Positions 26,720 through 37,690 are shown, numbered from the stretch's first letter. The stretch is DNA of 64,000 nt from Methylocella sp. (GCA_037200525.1 JBBCGG010000001.1:2026501-2090500); one strand, 5' to 3'. The notes: generated by a model from the sequence alone, not told the origin. Made by a program: numbers and translations.

Positions 26720-27445
26720 ATGGATGAGACCCTCATGCCCGCTTTGAGTCCGGATGACGCCAAACGACTTGCCGCAGCCAGAGCTTTGGAGCTGGTGAAG
26801 CCGGGCATGCGGCTTGGCCTTGGCACGGGGACTACGGCGGCGCATTTCGTCGAATTGCTTGGCGCGCGCGTGGCAGAGGGCTTGGACGTCATCTGCGTGC
26901 CGACTTCGGAGCGCACGCAGGCGCAGGCGCAGGAGCTTTCAATTCCATTGTCGACCATCGACGCGACGCCGGAACTTGATTTGACGGTCGACGGTGCCGA
27001 CGAATTCGATTCCCGGTTGCGGCTCATCAAAGGCGGCGGCGGCGCGCTGTTGCGGGAAAAGATCGTCGCTATGGCCTCGCATCGCATGGTCGTCATCGCC
27101 GACGCCTCGAAGTTCGTGGCGACGCTCGGCAAATTTCCCCTGCCGGTCGAAGTGAACCTATTTGGCCTCGAAGCGACCCGGCGCATGATATTGGCGAGCG
27201 GCAAAGCTTGCGGCTGTCCTGGCGAAGTGCGGCTTCGAAAAACGCCCGCTGGGGACGCCTTCATCAGCGATAATGGGCATTACATCGTCGATTGCTTTTT
27301 CAACGCCATTCCCGATCCCGAGCAGCTCGCGCTCCGCCTTTGCGCCATTCCAGGCGTCGTCGAGCATGGGCTTTTTATCGGTGTCGCCAGAGCGGTGATT
27401 AGCGCCAGCACGCAGGGCGTTGAAGTTTTCGGGCGGTTGGACTGA
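26720..27445 (+). CDS. rpiA: Ribose-5-phosphate isomerase A
   Basis: Interconverts ribose-5-phosphate and ribulose-5-phosphate in the pentose phosphate pathway. The 241 aa protein has all RpiA blocks: [38 protein letters not shown] with the catalytic Asp residues, and [15 protein letters not shown] with the catalytic Glu/Lys. ATG 26720 gives a five-residue longer N-terminus than ATG 26735. It is followed on the same strand by a DUF2059 gene. Confidence 0.92.
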   Translation: MDETLMPALSPDDAKRLAAARALELVKPGMRLGLGTGTTAAHFVELLGARVAEGLDVICVPTSERTQAQAQELSIPLSTIDATPELDLTVDGADEFDSRLRLIKGGGGALLREKIVAMASHRMVVIADASKFVATLGKFPLPVEVNLFGLEATRRMILASGKACGCPGEVRLRKTPAGDAFISDNGHYIVDCFFNAIPDPEQLALRLCAIPGVVEHGLFIGVARAVISASTQGVEVFGRLD

Positions 27446-27559
27446 TCGGCATCAGGCAAAACAAACCCTTTGCATCGGATACGCGCGCCTCGTTTCGGGA
27501 TGATTGCTTGTGCAGCGCGCTTAAGGCGTTCGAGAAAAGATCGCCGAGGAGGATTTTAA

Positions 27560-28120
27560 TTGCGCACGAGTTTTGAAAGATATGCACGACGCGTCGCCTT
27601 TGGTTGTGCGCTGGTCGCTTCCTTGACGGCGGGCGCCAGCGCCATCGCGCAACAACCCTCTGCGGAGCCTACGACGGCTGGAGCGGCGATGCCGGAGCCG
27701 GCCAGTCCCTCGCATTTAGCCGCGGCTCGCGTCCTGGTGGTCGCCTCGGGGATGTCGCGTTCCTTCAGCGTGGTCATTCCGCAATTCATGGATCAGATCG
27801 GCTCCTCGCTGGCGCAGACGCGGCCGGAGCTTATCCGCGATCTCAATGACGTGCTGGCCCAGCTCAAACCCGAGTTCGACAAATTTGCCGACGAAATGGA
27901 TGACATCGCCGCGCAGATTTTCGCCAAACAGCTGAGCGAGGCGGATTTGAAAGCGGCTGTCGCCTTCTTCGACAGCCCCGCCGGGCGCCAATATGTGGCG
28001 ACGCAACCGGCGGTGTTGACTGATATCGTGACGGCGATGCAAGGCTGGCAAGGCAAGGTCTCGACTGACATGATGACCCGCGTGCGCGAAGAGATGAAAA
28101 AAAGAGGCCATGACATTTAA
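27560..28120 (+). CDS. DUF2059 domain-containing exported protein
   Basis: A 186 aa protein with a signal peptide (residues 1-30, ending ASAIAQQ) and a DUF2059 helical domain at the C-terminus (QIFAKQLSEADLKAAVAFFDSPAGRQYVATQP). The start is TTG 27560, decided by AGGAGG seven bases upstream; no ATG fits. Function of the family is unknown, and it is predicted periplasmic. It lies between rpiA and gor and may be co-transcribed with gor. Confidence 0.78.
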   Translation: MRTSFERYARRVAFGCALVASLTAGASAIAQQPSAEPTTAGAAMPEPASPSHLAAARVLVVASGMSRSFSVVIPQFMDQIGSSLAQTRPELIRDLNDVLAQLKPEFDKFADEMDDIAAQIFAKQLSEADLKAAVAFFDSPAGRQYVATQPAVLTDIVTAMQGWQGKVSTDMMTRVREEMKKRGHDI

Positions 28121-28271
28121 GTCGCCTCGATCCGTCCTGTCTGTCGGAGATGGGAATGGCGGGAAATTGTCGGCGGCGTAGCTTCAGCTTGGAGCAGAAG
28201 CGGGGCTGGACGCGGCCTGGAAAGTCTTCCAAAAGGCCTTGATGATCGGTTTGTCCGTGGAGGCGTTGGGA

Positions 28272-29690
28272 ATGGCTGACTTCGATGTTGATCTGTTTGT
28301 CATTGGCGGCGGTTCGGGCGGCGTGCGCGCCGCGCGCATCGCCGCCGGCTATGGCGCAAAAGTAGCCCTCGCCGAGGAATTCCGGCTCGGCGGCACCTGC
28401 GTCATACGCGGCTGCGTGCCCAAGAAATTGATGGTCTACGCGAGCCGCTTCAAAGATGATTTTGAAGACGCCGCCGGCTTCGGATGGAGCTTCGCCAAAC
28501 CTTCATTCGACTGGAACAAACTCGTCGCCGCAAAAGAAACGGAAATCTCGCGGCTGTCGGAAATATATCGGGCCAATCTCGAGAAGGCCGGCGTCTCGAT
28601 CATCGACAGCCGCGCCGAGCTCGAGGACGCTCATACGGTGCGCCTCCTCGCCGACGGCCGCCGGATTAGCGCCCGCACGATTCTAATCGCAACCGGCGGG
28701 ACGCCGGTCCTCGAGCCCGCCATTCCCGGTCTCGAATATGCAATCACCTCGAATGAGGTGTTCGATCTCCCGGCCTTGCCGAGGGGGATGTTGATCATCG
28801 GCGGCGGCTATATTGCCGTTGAGTTCGCCTCCATCTTCGCCCGGCTTGGGACCAAGGTCACCCTTGGGACGCGCGGCGAAAATGTGCTGCGCGGCTTTGA
28901 TGAAGACATGCGAAACGGCGTTCAGGAGGCGCTGAAACACGCTGGCGTCGACCTGCATTTCAACGAGATGCTGACGCATATCGAAAAGACCGCCGATGGT
29001 TTCAGAGGGCATTCGAGCAAGGGCCTGCAAGTTGATGTCGATCAGGTAATGGTCGCTACCGGACGGCGACCGAATACCGTGGGCCTTGGGCTTGAAAACG
29101 CAGGGGTTCATCTTGACGCCGAGGGCGCGGTCAAGGTCGACGCATTCTCGCAATCCAATGTCCCTTCGATCTATGCCGTCGGCGACGTCACCAATCGGAT
29201 CGCGCTGACACCGGTCGCCATTCGCGAGGGTCATGCATTCGCCGACACCGTGTTCGGGGGAAAGCCGACCACGGTCGTGCACGTCAACGTTCCGACGGCG
29301 GTTTTTACGACGCCCGAGGTCGGCACGGTCGGTTTGAACGAGAGCGAAGCGCGCGCCATCTATGATTGCGTCGATGTTTATTCGGCAAGCTTCCGGCCCC
29401 TGAAGGCGTCTCTCTCGGGACGGGCGGAGCGGATCTGCATGAAAATTGTCGTCGACGGCGCCACGGATGTCGTTTTGGGCGTCCATATTCTAGGCGACGA
29501 CGCCGGTGAAATGGCTCAGCTTCTGGCTATTGCGATCAAGCTCCACGCGAAAAAGGCGGATTTCGACGCGACGATCGCGGTGCATCCGACTTCCGCCGAA
29601 GAACTGGTGACGATGCGCGTGCGGACCGCCCGCTACGAGCGGGCGACCGCCGGTCCGGAGGCGCCAGAGGCAAGCCTCCAGGGCGCATAA
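28272..29690 (+). CDS. gor: Glutathione-disulfide reductase
   Basis: An FAD- and NADPH-dependent disulfide reductase of 472 aa. It has the FAD motif FVIGGGSGGVRAARIAA, the redox-active pair in GGTCVIRGCVPKK, the NADPH motif IIGGGYIAVEFASIF, the second FAD motif IYAVGDVTNRIALTPVA and the C-terminal catalytic HPTSAEELVTM. The CVIRGC variant and the NADPH-specific Arg region (GTRGENVLRGFD) indicate glutathione reductase rather than lipoamide dehydrogenase. Start ATG 28272 follows GGAGG by eight bases. An IS element is inserted just downstream. Confidence 0.9.
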   Translation: MADFDVDLFVIGGGSGGVRAARIAAGYGAKVALAEEFRLGGTCVIRGCVPKKLMVYASRFKDDFEDAAGFGWSFAKPSFDWNKLVAAKETEISRLSEIYRANLEKAGVSIIDSRAELEDAHTVRLLADGRRISARTILIATGGTPVLEPAIPGLEYAITSNEVFDLPALPRGMLIIGGGYIAVEFASIFARLGTKVTLGTRGENVLRGFDEDMRNGVQEALKHAGVDLHFNEMLTHIEKTADGFRGHSSKGLQVDVDQVMVATGRRPNTVGLGLENAGVHLDAEGAVKVDAFSQSNVPSIYAVGDVTNRIALTPVAIREGHAFADTVFGGKPTTVVHVNVPTAVFTTPEVGTVGLNESEARAIYDCVDVYSASFRPLKASLSGRAERICMKIVVDGATDVVLGVHILGDDAGEMAQLLAIAIKLHAKKADFDATIAVHPTSAEELVTMRVRTARYERATAGPEAPEASLQGA

Positions 29691-29750
29691 GGCATAGTTG
29701 GCGCAAACGATCATCTTCCCCATATTTCTAGTAACCGCACTTTTGAGCTA

Positions 29751-29767
29751 GGCAGTAGTGACGAATT
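29751..29767. repeat. Left terminal inverted repeat of the IS
   Basis: GGCAGTAGTGACGAATT, partner of 30600-30616. Preceded by the target TA at 29749-29750. Confidence 0.8.
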
Positions 29768-30260
29768 ACCTGAGCATGATAGCAATAGCGGCGAGCAATA
29801 CGAAGCCTCGGTAGTTTGCGAGGAGCTTGTCGTATCGGGTTGCGACGCGCCGGAACTGCTTCAGTTTATTGAAGAAACGCTCGACGAGATTGCGCTCCTT
29901 GTAGAGCGCCTTGTCGTAGGGGAGCGGCGCGCGGCGATTGGATTTTGATGGGATCACCGGCTCAGCCTCACGCATAAGAACAGCCTTGCGCAAGTGATTG
30001 GCGTCATAACCTTTATCGGCGATGATCGCATCGGCCGCAAAGCCTTCGATCAGGGCGTGCGCTTTTGTGATGTCGTTGCGCTGCCCAGGTCCGAGAAGGA
30101 GCCGAACGGGGTTGCCGAGTGCGTCTGTCGCGGCGTGGATTTTGGTGCTCAAACCACCGCGAGAGCGGCCCAGGCCTTGGGCATCCGCCCCCCTTTGGCG
30201 ATCCTTGCGCCGGCCGCGTGCTGATGGGCGCGCACGATTGTTGAGTCGATCATCAGCCAT
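29766..30260 (-). CDS. IS5-family transposase, second frame (orfB)
   Basis: The C-terminal half of the DDE transposase: GLSTKIHAATDALGNP, the second catalytic Asp in IIADKGYD and the catalytic Glu in ERNLVERFFNKLKQFRRVATRYDK. Expected to be translated only as a fusion with orfA by -1 frameshifting at the G6 run, so the ATG at 30260 is probably not a true start. The frame ends one base inside the left terminal repeat. Confidence 0.82.
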   Translation of the reverse strand: MADDRLNNRARPSARGRRKDRQRGADAQGLGRSRGGLSTKIHAATDALGNPVRLLLGPGQRNDITKAHALIEGFAADAIIADKGYDANHLRKAVLMREAEPVIPSKSNRRAPLPYDKALYKERNLVERFFNKLKQFRRVATRYDKLLANYRGFVLLAAIAIMLR

Positions 30261-30535
30261 TCGAGATCGGCCTCGGCGGTGAATGCCTCAAGAAATCCGT
30301 CCAAGGCGCCGCGCTCGATCCAGCGATAGTAGCGGCGTTTCACCGCCTGATGGTCGCCGAAGCGTTCGGGCAGATCGCGCCAGCGGCCGCCCGAGCGGGC
30401 CATCCATAACAGCGCGTCGACGAAGCGTCGATTGTCGCAGCGCGGCCCGCGCTGGCCGGCTCTTCCGCCTGGCACAAGATCACAAAGCCGCTCCCATTGA
30501 TCGTCTCGCAGCGCATCGACATCCCGAATCATCAA
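30149..30535 (-). CDS. IS5-family transposase, first frame (orfA)
   Basis: A 128 aa reading frame carrying the N-terminal DUF4096-like domain (QWERLCDLVPG, RRFVDALLWMARSGGRWRDLPE) and the first catalytic Asp (LMIDSTIVRAHQHAAG). It overlaps orfB. A run AAAGGGGGG (plus-strand 30188-30196) in the overlap allows a -1 shift from this frame into orfB, which would give the full DDE transposase. Without shifting, the product ends shortly after as a truncated form that may act as an inhibitor, as in related elements. Confidence 0.82.
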   Translation of the reverse strand: MMIRDVDALRDDQWERLCDLVPGGRAGQRGPRCDNRRFVDALLWMARSGGRWRDLPERFGDHQAVKRRYYRWIERGALDGFLEAFTAEADLEWLMIDSTIVRAHQHAAGARIAKGGRMPKAWAALAVV

Positions 30536-30599
30536 GGCTGATCTCCAAAAATCAGCCTTGAATCATGGAAAGATCCTCGCGAGAATCCCCCAAACGCCG

Positions 30600-30616
30600 A
30601 ATTCGTCACAACGGCC
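30600..30616. repeat. Right terminal inverted repeat of the IS
   Basis: Reverse complement reads GGCCGTTGTGACGAATT. It matches the left repeat at 15 of 17 positions and is followed by the second TA at 30617-30618. Confidence 0.8.
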
Positions 30617-30768
30617 TAGGGCGAGAAGGACGGAAAGCGACGCTGGTATAACTTGCGCCGAAGGGTTTTAGCCTGCTAGAGCACGATTTGACCGCGCCAA
30701 TAATTGGGTCGATCAAATTATAGATGTTTTATGGCGGAGGTTTTCACGCCGCCGAGGGAGTTTAGGTC

Positions 30769-32160
30769 ATGTCCGTCGATTGCTGGTCGCCTTCCAGTTG
30801 GAGAGGCAAACCAATCGAACAAGCGCCCGGTTACGCCGATCCCGCCGCTCTGGCCGAGGTCGAGCGTCAACTCGCCGGTTTTCCGCCGCTCGTCTTCGCT
30901 GGCGAAGCGCGGAAGCTGAAGCGCATGTTGGGCAAAGTCGCCGACGGCGAGGCCTTCCTTTTGCAAGGGGGCGACTGCGCCGAGAGCTTTGCCGAACACT
31001 CGGCCGATAACATCCGCGATTTCTTCCGCGTCTTTTTGCAGATGTCCGTAGTCGCGACCTTCGCCGCGGCCTTGCCGGTGGTCAAGGTCGGCCGCATCGC
31101 AGGCCAATTCGCCAAGCCGCGTTCGGATGGGAAAGAGACGGTCGGCGGCGTATCCTTGCCGAGCTATCGCGGCGATATCGTCAATGATATCGCCTTCGAG
31201 GCCAAAGGGCGCGTCCCCGATCCGCAACGCCAGCTGATGGCCTATCGGCAGGCCGCGGCGACCTTGAACCTCATTCGCGCTTTCGCTACGGGCGGCTACG
31301 CCAATCTCGAAAATGCGCATGGCTGGATGCTCAGCTTCATCAAGGACAGCCCGCAGTCCGCGCGCTATCAGGAGCTTGCCGACCGCATCACCGAGACGCT
31401 GGGATTCATGCGCGCGATCGGGCTTGACCCCGAATCGCATCAGGAATTGCGCCAGACGGATTTCTACACCTCGCATGAGGCGCTGCTGCTTGGCTTTGAG
31501 CAGGCGCTGACCCGGATCGATTCCACCACGGGCGATTATTACGCAACGTCGGGACACATGATCTGGGTCGGCGATCGCACCCGCCAGCTCGACCACGCTC
31601 ATATCGAATATGCGCGGGGCGTGAAAAATCCTATCGGCCTCAAATGCGGTCCCTCGCTCGGCGGCGATGATTTGCTGAGGCTGATCGACATTCTCAATCC
31701 GGCCAATGAGCCCGGCCGATTGACCTTGATCTGCCGCTTCGGCGCGGAGAAGGCGGGCGACCATCTGCCGGGCCTCATTCGAGCGGTGGAGAAAGAGGGG
31801 CGCCGCGTTGTGTGGTCGTGCGATCCGATGCATGGCAATACGATCAAGACGACGTCGGGATACAAAACCCGGCCTTTCGACAGGATCATGAGCGAGATAC
31901 GGACGTTCTTCGCCGTGCATCAGGCCGAAGGCACCTATGCCGGCGGCGTGCATCTCGAAATGACTGGCAAGAACGTGACCGAATGCACGGGCGGCGCGCG
32001 AGCGATCTCCGACGCCGATCTGCATGATCGCTACCACACCTATTGCGATCCGCGCCTGAACGCCGAGCAGGCGATCGAAGTTGCTTTCCTGGTGGCCGAG
32101 CTTCTCAAGGCCGAGCGCATCGTGCGCGGTCGGGCGGCCGAGGCTGCCGCCGCCGAATGA
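30769..32160 (+). CDS. 3-deoxy-7-phosphoheptulonate synthase, class II
   Basis: The first enzyme of the shikimate pathway, joining phosphoenolpyruvate and erythrose-4-phosphate. The 463 aa protein is of the plant-like class II (AroA-II) type: [15 protein letters not shown] near residue 64, [29 protein letters not shown] and [10 protein letters not shown] metal/substrate motifs. AGGGAG about 8 bases before ATG 30769 is the ribosome binding site. Its TGA overlaps the nadE start (ATGA), so the two are translationally coupled. Confidence 0.92.
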   Translation: MSVDCWSPSSWRGKPIEQAPGYADPAALAEVERQLAGFPPLVFAGEARKLKRMLGKVADGEAFLLQGGDCAESFAEHSADNIRDFFRVFLQMSVVATFAAALPVVKVGRIAGQFAKPRSDGKETVGGVSLPSYRGDIVNDIAFEAKGRVPDPQRQLMAYRQAAATLNLIRAFATGGYANLENAHGWMLSFIKDSPQSARYQELADRITETLGFMRAIGLDPESHQELRQTDFYTSHEALLLGFEQALTRIDSTTGDYYATSGHMIWVGDRTRQLDHAHIEYARGVKNPIGLKCGPSLGGDDLLRLIDILNPANEPGRLTLICRFGAEKAGDHLPGLIRAVEKEGRRVVWSCDPMHGNTIKTTSGYKTRPFDRIMSEIRTFFAVHQAEGTYAGGVHLEMTGKNVTECTGGARAISDADLHDRYHTYCDPRLNAEQAIEVAFLVAELLKAERIVRGRAAEAAAAE

Positions 32161-33890
32161 CCACCGACCGTCTCGTCATAGGTCTCGCCCAGATCGAATG
32201 TACGGTTGGCGACATTGCTGGGAATCTCGCGCGAATCCGCGAGGCCCGCGCAAAGGCGGCCAGCTTTGGGGCTGACCTCGTGATGTTTTCGGAATTGTTC
32301 ATTTCAGGCTATCCGCCTGAAGATCTTATCTTGAAGCCGGCCTTTCTCGAAGCCTGTCGCCGCGCCTGCGAAGAGATCGCGGCCGAGACGGCAGATGGCG
32401 GCCCGGCGGTCCTCGTCGGGGTTCCTTTTGTCGAGGATGGCGAAAGTTACAACGCCTACGCGCTGTTGGATAAGGGGCGCATCGAGGCGCTGCGTTTCAA
32501 GGCCGATCTGCCGAATTATGGCGTTTTCGATGAGAAACGCGTGTTCGCGCCGGGACCGATGCCGGGGCCGATCGTTTTCAAAGGCGTGCGCGTCGGCGTG
32601 CCCATCTGCGAGGACATATGGGGGCCGGATCCGGTCGAATGCATCGCGGAGACGGGCGGGGAAATACTTCTCGTGCCGAACGGCTCGCCTTATTGGCGCG
32701 GCAAATCCGACGAGCGCCTCTCCGTCGCGGTCGGCCGCGTCATTGAGAGCAAGCTGCCGCTGATCTATCTCAACCAATATGGCGGCCAGGACGAACTTGT
32801 TTTCGACGGTGCCTCGTTTGGGCTCAACGCCGACGCCTCGCTCGCCTTCCAGCTTCCGGCCTTCGCGCCGATGGTGGCCAAAACGGTGTGGGAGCGCGGG
32901 CCGAACGGGTTCGTCTGCGTCGAGGGACCAAAGAACGCGATCGAGGAGGGCGACCGCGCCGATTACGCCGCCTGCGTCCTCGGCCTTCGCGATTACGTCA
33001 ACAAGAACGGATTTCCGGGCGTCGTAATGGGGCTCTCGGGCGGCATCGACTCGGCGCTATGCGCCGCGATGGCGGTCGATGCGCTCGGGGCCGATCGCGT
33101 TCATTGCATCATGCTGCCCTATCGCTACACCTCGAATGAATCGCTCGCCGATGCGGAAAGCTGCGCGAGGGCGCTCGGCCTCCGCTATGATATTTTGCCG
33201 ATTGAACCCGTCGTCGATGGAGTCGGGAAAGTTCTGGATCCGATTTTCAAAGGGACGCAGCCGGGCCTGACGGAAGAAAATATCCAGAGCCGGGTGCGCG
33301 GCGCGCTTTTGATGGCGGTCTCGAACAAATTCGGCTCCATGCTGGTCACGACCGGAAACAAGTCCGAGATGTCGGTCGGCTATGCGACTATCTATGGCGA
33401 TATGAACGGCGGCTTCAATCCCATCAAGGATCTCTACAAGATGGAAGTCTTCCGCCTCGCTGAATTGCGCAACGGCTGGAAGCCGCAGGGCGCGTTAGGG
33501 CCGGACGGCGAGGTCATCGCCAAGAATATTCTAGTCAAGCCGCCATCTGCGGAACTGCGCGAAAATCAGAAGGATCAGGATTCGCTGCCGCCCTATGAGG
33601 AGCTCGACGCCATCCTCGAAGGGCTGGTCGAAAAGGAAATGCGCATCTCCGATCTTGTCGCTTCGGGTCATGACCTCGAAACGGTCAAGAAAATCGAGCG
33701 CCTGCTCTATCTGGCCGAATATAAGCGCCGCCAATCCGCCCCAGGCGTGAAGGTGACCAAGAAGAATTTCGGCCGGGACCGGCGCTATCCAATTCTGAAC
33801 AAGTTCCGCGATCCCGGCTCGCCCGCCGCCGTCCCAGGAAAAGGCGCGCCGAGCGGGCGCAATTTTATGGCTCCCGACAACATGGCTTGA
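32157..33890 (+). CDS. nadE: Glutamine-hydrolysing NAD+ synthetase
   Basis: A 577 aa two-domain enzyme that makes NAD from deamido-NAD using ammonia from glutamine. The N-terminal nitrilase-type domain has the Glu-Lys-Cys triad in [27 protein letters not shown] and [10 protein letters not shown]. The C-terminal synthetase has the PP-loop [20 protein letters not shown] and the [18 protein letters not shown] block. ATG 32157 overlaps the preceding stop, and the upstream open extension is a shadow of the DAHP synthase gene. Confidence 0.93.
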   Translation: MTTDRLVIGLAQIECTVGDIAGNLARIREARAKAASFGADLVMFSELFISGYPPEDLILKPAFLEACRRACEEIAAETADGGPAVLVGVPFVEDGESYNAYALLDKGRIEALRFKADLPNYGVFDEKRVFAPGPMPGPIVFKGVRVGVPICEDIWGPDPVECIAETGGEILLVPNGSPYWRGKSDERLSVAVGRVIESKLPLIYLNQYGGQDELVFDGASFGLNADASLAFQLPAFAPMVAKTVWERGPNGFVCVEGPKNAIEEGDRADYAACVLGLRDYVNKNGFPGVVMGLSGGIDSALCAAMAVDALGADRVHCIMLPYRYTSNESLADAESCARALGLRYDILPIEPVVDGVGKVLDPIFKGTQPGLTEENIQSRVRGALLMAVSNKFGSMLVTTGNKSEMSVGYATIYGDMNGGFNPIKDLYKMEVFRLAELRNGWKPQGALGPDGEVIAKNILVKPPSAELRENQKDQDSLPPYEELDAILEGLVEKEMRISDLVASGHDLETVKKIERLLYLAEYKRRQSAPGVKVTKKNFGRDRRYPILNKFRDPGSPAAVPGKGAPSGRNFMAPDNMA

Positions 33891-33955
33891 TCGCAGGTTT
33901 TCGCGAGGCGAGCGGCCATAGCGGAGGCGCGCGGAAGCGCCGATGCTTGGCGAGA

Positions 33956-35095
33956 CTACCCCTGCTCGACGCTCGGCTCTTCCTCGCGCACGCTCATTTC
34001 ATTGCCGCGCCAGACGAAATTATCGACGAACCAGGCGTCGATATACATCGCCGGGAGCATAAGATCGCGCAGCGCAAACAATAGCGGCATGCGCCAGGAG
34101 AAATGCCAGCGCGTCGTTAGCGCCAGCAGAGCCTCAGGGACATACCACGCCAGAGCGACGGCGAGGACGATGGCCGGAACGCTCCAATCCATCATGAAGG
34201 CGGCATAGGCGGCGGCAAGGCAAGGCAGAGCGGCGCCCGCGAGAATTTCTGGCGCATAAAACAGCGGGAAGGTTTTGCGCCGCATCCGCGCCCAGCGCAC
34301 CTGCCGCATCCAGACATCGCGGAGCCCGCGATGCCCGAGGGGCTGCTCGAAAGGGCTATCGACCAGATTGACGATTCGGCCTTGCTTGCGCACCAGCTTC
34401 GTCGAGGCGGCGTCCTCGGCGATTTCGGCCCCAAGCGCCCGGATGCCGCCGCCGGCCTCCATGACATCGCGCCGCCAGAGCATGTTCTTGCCCTGGGCGA
34501 AGCCGCCGCTCAGCGTCTCCCCGGCATATTGCCAGCGCGCCTCGAAGGTGTTGAGAAAGGCGCATTCGAGCTCAGCCCAGAGATTTTGCGGACAAGACCC
34601 GAGCGGCATCGAGCAGACGAGCCCGGTCGTTGGACCCCAGCTGGCCAGAAGACGCTGGATATAATCCTTTGGCATCAACACGTTGGCGTCGGCGAGAATG
34701 ATCCAGTCATGGATCGCCGCGTCCCAGCCCCTGACGCAATTATTGAGCTTTGGGTTCTGGCTGACTTTTTCATCGCCGATAATCAGCCGGGCCGGTATTT
34801 TGGGATTGGAGGCGATGAGGCGCTGCACGACCGGCACGACAGGGTCATGCGCTCTGGCGCAGCAGAAAATCACCTCGTAGGCGGGATAGTCGAGCAAAAA
34901 GCTCGATCCGAGGGTCTCTTCGCAGAAATTGTCGAGGCCGCAAACCGGGCGGACGAGGCTCACTCCCGCAGCTGGGTTCGGAGGAGGCACGGAATTTTTC
35001 GGCGGCCTTGCCCGGACCATCGCAATCCCGATACCAAGGAGATTGAGGGCCGTGAGAACAAAACAGAAGAAGGCCGCCGCATAAATCATCGCCAT
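33956..35095 (-). CDS. Ceramide glucosyltransferase/HpnI-like GT2/GT21 membrane glycosyltransferase
   Basis: A 379 aa protein with an N-terminal helix (AAFFCFVLTALNLLGIGIAM), a GT-A domain with VRPVCGLDNFCEETL, the DxD-like LADANVLMP and the terminal (R/Q)xxRW motif RQVRWARMR, then two or three C-terminal helices. This layout matches GT21 ceramide glucosyltransferases and the hopanoid glycosyltransferase HpnI. No hpn genes are adjacent, so a sphingolipid or other lipid acceptor remains possible. Minus strand, divergent from gltX. Confidence 0.78.
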   Translation of the reverse strand: MAMIYAAAFFCFVLTALNLLGIGIAMVRARPPKNSVPPPNPAAGVSLVRPVCGLDNFCEETLGSSFLLDYPAYEVIFCCARAHDPVVPVVQRLIASNPKIPARLIIGDEKVSQNPKLNNCVRGWDAAIHDWIILADANVLMPKDYIQRLLASWGPTTGLVCSMPLGSCPQNLWAELECAFLNTFEARWQYAGETLSGGFAQGKNMLWRRDVMEAGGGIRALGAEIAEDAASTKLVRKQGRIVNLVDSPFEQPLGHRGLRDVWMRQVRWARMRRKTFPLFYAPEILAGAALPCLAAAYAAFMMDWSVPAIVLAVALAWYVPEALLALTTRWHFSWRMPLLFALRDLMLPAMYIDAWFVDNFVWRGNEMSVREEEPSVEQG

Positions 35096-35202
35096 TCGCG
35101 CACTCCCGAGCTAGCCTTCCTTGAGGGGCGGTGAATAAGCTCTATAACCTCAACGCGCTCGCGTTCGAAGTTTTATCGCATGGCGCCAGATCAGGGAAAG
35201 TG

Positions 35203-36567
35203 ATGTCGCATCCAATTGTCCGCTTCGCGCCTTCGCCGACTGGGGCCATTCACATCGGCAACGCACGGACGGCGCTGTTAAATTTCCTTCATTCAAGAAA
35301 ACATCATGGCGAATTCATTCTTCGCTTCGATGACACTGATGTGGAAAGATCGAAAGAAGAGTTCGCTCAGGCGATCGAAGTCGATCTTGCCTGGCTTGGC
35401 ATTGTCCCCAATGCGGTTTTGCGCCAATCGCAGAGATTTCCGCTTTATCACGCCGCCGCGGCGCGCCTGCGGGCCGCCGGGCGCCTGTATCCATGCTATG
35501 AGAGCGCAGACGAGCTCGACCGCAAACGCAAGCGCCAGCAGGCGCGGGGCCTGCCGCCGATTTACGATCGGGCGGCGCTGGAGCTTTCGGCGGAGGACCG
35601 GGCGCGGCTGGAGGCGGAAGGACGCAGGCCGCATTGGCGGTTCAAGCTTGACCATATCGTCGTGCGCTGGACCGATCTGGTGCGAGGCGACAGCCATATC
35701 GATTCGGCCTCCCTATCGGACCCCGTGCTTGCGCGCGAGGATGGCAGCTATCTTTATACGCTGCCTTCGGTCGTTGACGACATCGACCAGAAAATTACCC
35801 TGATCATTCGGGGCGAGGATCATGTCACCAATACGGCGGTGCAAATTCAGCTGTTCGAGGCGCTCGCTGGGCCGGGCTCCGCGCCGGATTTCGCGCACCA
35901 CAATTTGTTGTCCTCGCTGAGCGGGGAAGGGCTGTCGAAACGCACCGGCGCGTTGTCGATCGGCGGTCTGCGCGATCAGGGCATCGAATCGCTCGCCGTG
36001 GCGGCCGCCGCAGTGCTGATCGGCTCCTCGGTGGCGCTGCATCCGATCGCTTCTCTCGATGAACTCGTCGCCAGCGTCGATTTGCAGCAGATTTCCCGGA
36101 CGCAGACGCGATTTGATCCGGCCGAGCTCGTGAGCCTCTCGGCCCGCACGCTGCACGGTTTTGATTTTGAAGCGGTGCGCGAACGGCTCGCCGTCCTCGA
36201 TATCGCAGGTTACAAAGCCAAGCCCTTCTGGCTGGCCGTCCGGGGCAATCTGACGACGTTCCTTGACGTCGTGGAGTGGTGGCGCGTCGTCGAAGGCGAG
36301 ATCGAGGCTGTTCCGGAAGACGCTGATCTCAATGAAGAATTTCTCGCGCACGCCCGCGCGGGGCTGCCCGACGAGCCATGGGACGAGACCACCTGGGGCG
36401 CTTGGACCAAGGTGCTGAAGGAGCGCACCGGGCGCAAGGGCAGAGCGCTGTTCCATCCTTTGCGCCTCGCCCTGACGGGGCGCGAAACCGGCCCTGAACT
36501 GGCCGCGCTTTTGCCATTGATCGGCAGAATCAGAGCAATGGCCCGACTATCCGAACGCGCCGCTTGA
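35203..36567 (+). CDS. gltX: Glutamate-tRNA ligase
   Basis: Charges tRNA(Glu) (and possibly tRNA(Gln) in organisms with GatCAB). The 454 aa class I synthetase has the HIGH-like motif [19 protein letters not shown] near residue 11 and the KMSKS-like [12 protein letters not shown]. Start ATG 35203 ([14 protein letters not shown]) is fixed by AGGGAAA five to ten bases upstream; the 24-residue upstream extension is not conserved. Many alphaproteobacteria carry two gltX genes and this may be either copy. Its 3' end overlaps the convergent DUF2865 gene by 38 bp. Confidence 0.9.
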   Translation: MSHPIVRFAPSPTGAIHIGNARTALLNFLHSRKHHGEFILRFDDTDVERSKEEFAQAIEVDLAWLGIVPNAVLRQSQRFPLYHAAAARLRAAGRLYPCYESADELDRKRKRQQARGLPPIYDRAALELSAEDRARLEAEGRRPHWRFKLDHIVVRWTDLVRGDSHIDSASLSDPVLAREDGSYLYTLPSVVDDIDQKITLIIRGEDHVTNTAVQIQLFEALAGPGSAPDFAHHNLLSSLSGEGLSKRTGALSIGGLRDQGIESLAVAAAAVLIGSSVALHPIASLDELVASVDLQQISRTQTRFDPAELVSLSARTLHGFDFEAVRERLAVLDIAGYKAKPFWLAVRGNLTTFLDVVEWWRVVEGEIEAVPEDADLNEEFLAHARAGLPDEPWDETTWGAWTKVLKERTGRKGRALFHPLRLALTGRETGPELAALLPLIGRIRAMARLSERAA

Positions 36568-37690
36568 CGCCATCTGGGCCGACGACTTCCTGAGTCGGAC
36601 CAGCGGCTTCAGCCGGCGCGGCTGCGGCGTTGGCCGGATCCTTGGCCGTGGCGGTGGCGGTCGAAACTGCGGGAGGCGGGATCAAATCCCCGCCGGGTTT
36701 GACGCGGCTTCGATTATCGGCTTTTGGCGCTGACGGGGCCGAAAGCTCCGCCGATTTTTCCTGCGTCACCAGAATATCGCCTTTACGCTCCTGCCCCAGC
36801 GCGCGGTCGGCGCCGCTCAGGGCCTCGACCCAGGATTGCCCCGGCGATTTACAGGTGCAGGCCGGATCGAAGGTTTTCTGGAATTTTAGCGCGTTGGGAA
36901 GCTCTGAGTAAGGTGCTCCTTCGAGCGAAACGGCGGTATCGATCTGGTTGCTCGGCGCGCGCGTATAGACGGCGACTGTGGCGTTGGGGCAAAGCGCCTG
37001 GCACAAATTGGTCAGTTGATCGGGATCGGCATGATGCGCTGATATATTCAGCGGAAAAAATCCGCCGTCACAGGTGCGCACGCAGACCGCCTGCGAGCCG
37101 CCGTGAGCCTTGCCCTCCTCGTCACCTTCCTGCGTATTTCCGGGGGGGACTAGCGAGGGATCCGGCGCCGCATTTTGGGCTGGCCCCGGAATTTGAATGC
37201 CAAACAGCGTCTCGAAGAAACCACGCTGGCGAGGCGCCGCCTGAGTCTGGCCGCGACAATAGGCGTTGAGGCGCGCAACGAGATCTGCGCGCGCCGCCGC
37301 GCGGTCGCCGGAGCCGCCTCCCGCCTGCAATTGCGCCAGACTGCTCTGCATTTGTTGAATTTGCGCATTGATGCCCGGACAGCGCCCTCCCGCCCCGCCG
37401 GAGTAGACGACATCGGCTCGGTCGCAGCCGAGCGAGCGGGCGTAGACAACGGCGCGGTCGAGCTGGGCGCGCTGCTGCCGGATGGCCCCGGCCGAGGCGT
37501 TCGAGCGGGACCCCGCGTCATGATCCAGCGCATTGATCTGGGCTTGCAAGCCGGCGCAATCATAGGCCTGCGCCAAAGCCGCGCCATGCGAAAAGGAGAG
37601 CGCCAAAGCCGCGAGCGCGGAGGCGAGGCCCGCGCGGAAGTGATTGATCCGTCGTAGGAAGTTGGCGCGAAAGCCGGATGCATGCGTCAT
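36530..37690 (-). CDS. DUF2865 domain-containing exported protein
   Basis: A 386 aa protein with a signal peptide (to about residue 40, ending [10 protein letters not shown]), an alpha-helical Cys-containing region ([25 protein letters not shown]) and a central Cys-rich core [15 protein letters not shown] ... CQALCPNA ... [13 protein letters not shown] typical of DUF2865. The C-terminus is Pro/Ala-rich. Probably periplasmic; function unknown. Convergent 38-bp overlap with gltX. Confidence 0.8.
   Translation of the reverse strand: MTHASGFRANFLRRINHFRAGLASALAALALSFSHGAALAQAYDCAGLQAQINALDHDAGSRSNASAGAIRQQRAQLDRAVVYARSLGCDRADVVYSGGAGGRCPGINAQIQQMQSSLAQLQAGGGSGDRAAARADLVARLNAYCRGQTQAAPRQRGFFETLFGIQIPGPAQNAAPDPSLVPPGNTQEGDEEGKAHGGSQAVCVRTCDGGFFPLNISAHHADPDQLTNLCQALCPNATVAVYTRAPSNQIDTAVSLEGAPYSELPNALKFQKTFDPACTCKSPGQSWVEALSGADRALGQERKGDILVTQEKSAELSAPSAPKADNRSRVKPGGDLIPPPAVSTATATAKDPANAAAAPAEAAGPTQEVVGPDGVKRRVRIVGPLL

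Larger units (their letters stand above)
29751..30616 (-). mobile_element. IS5-family insertion sequence, IS427-like group
   Basis: An 866-bp element with 17-bp imperfect terminal inverted repeats, GGCAGTAGTGACGAATT at the left and GGCCGTTGTGACGAATT at the right (15 of 17 identical). It is flanked by TA on both sides within CTAG, agreeing with the TA duplication in YTAR targets known for IS427/IS711-type elements. It carries two overlapping transposase frames joined by a -1 frameshift. Both frames are intact, so it may be active. Confidence 0.85.
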
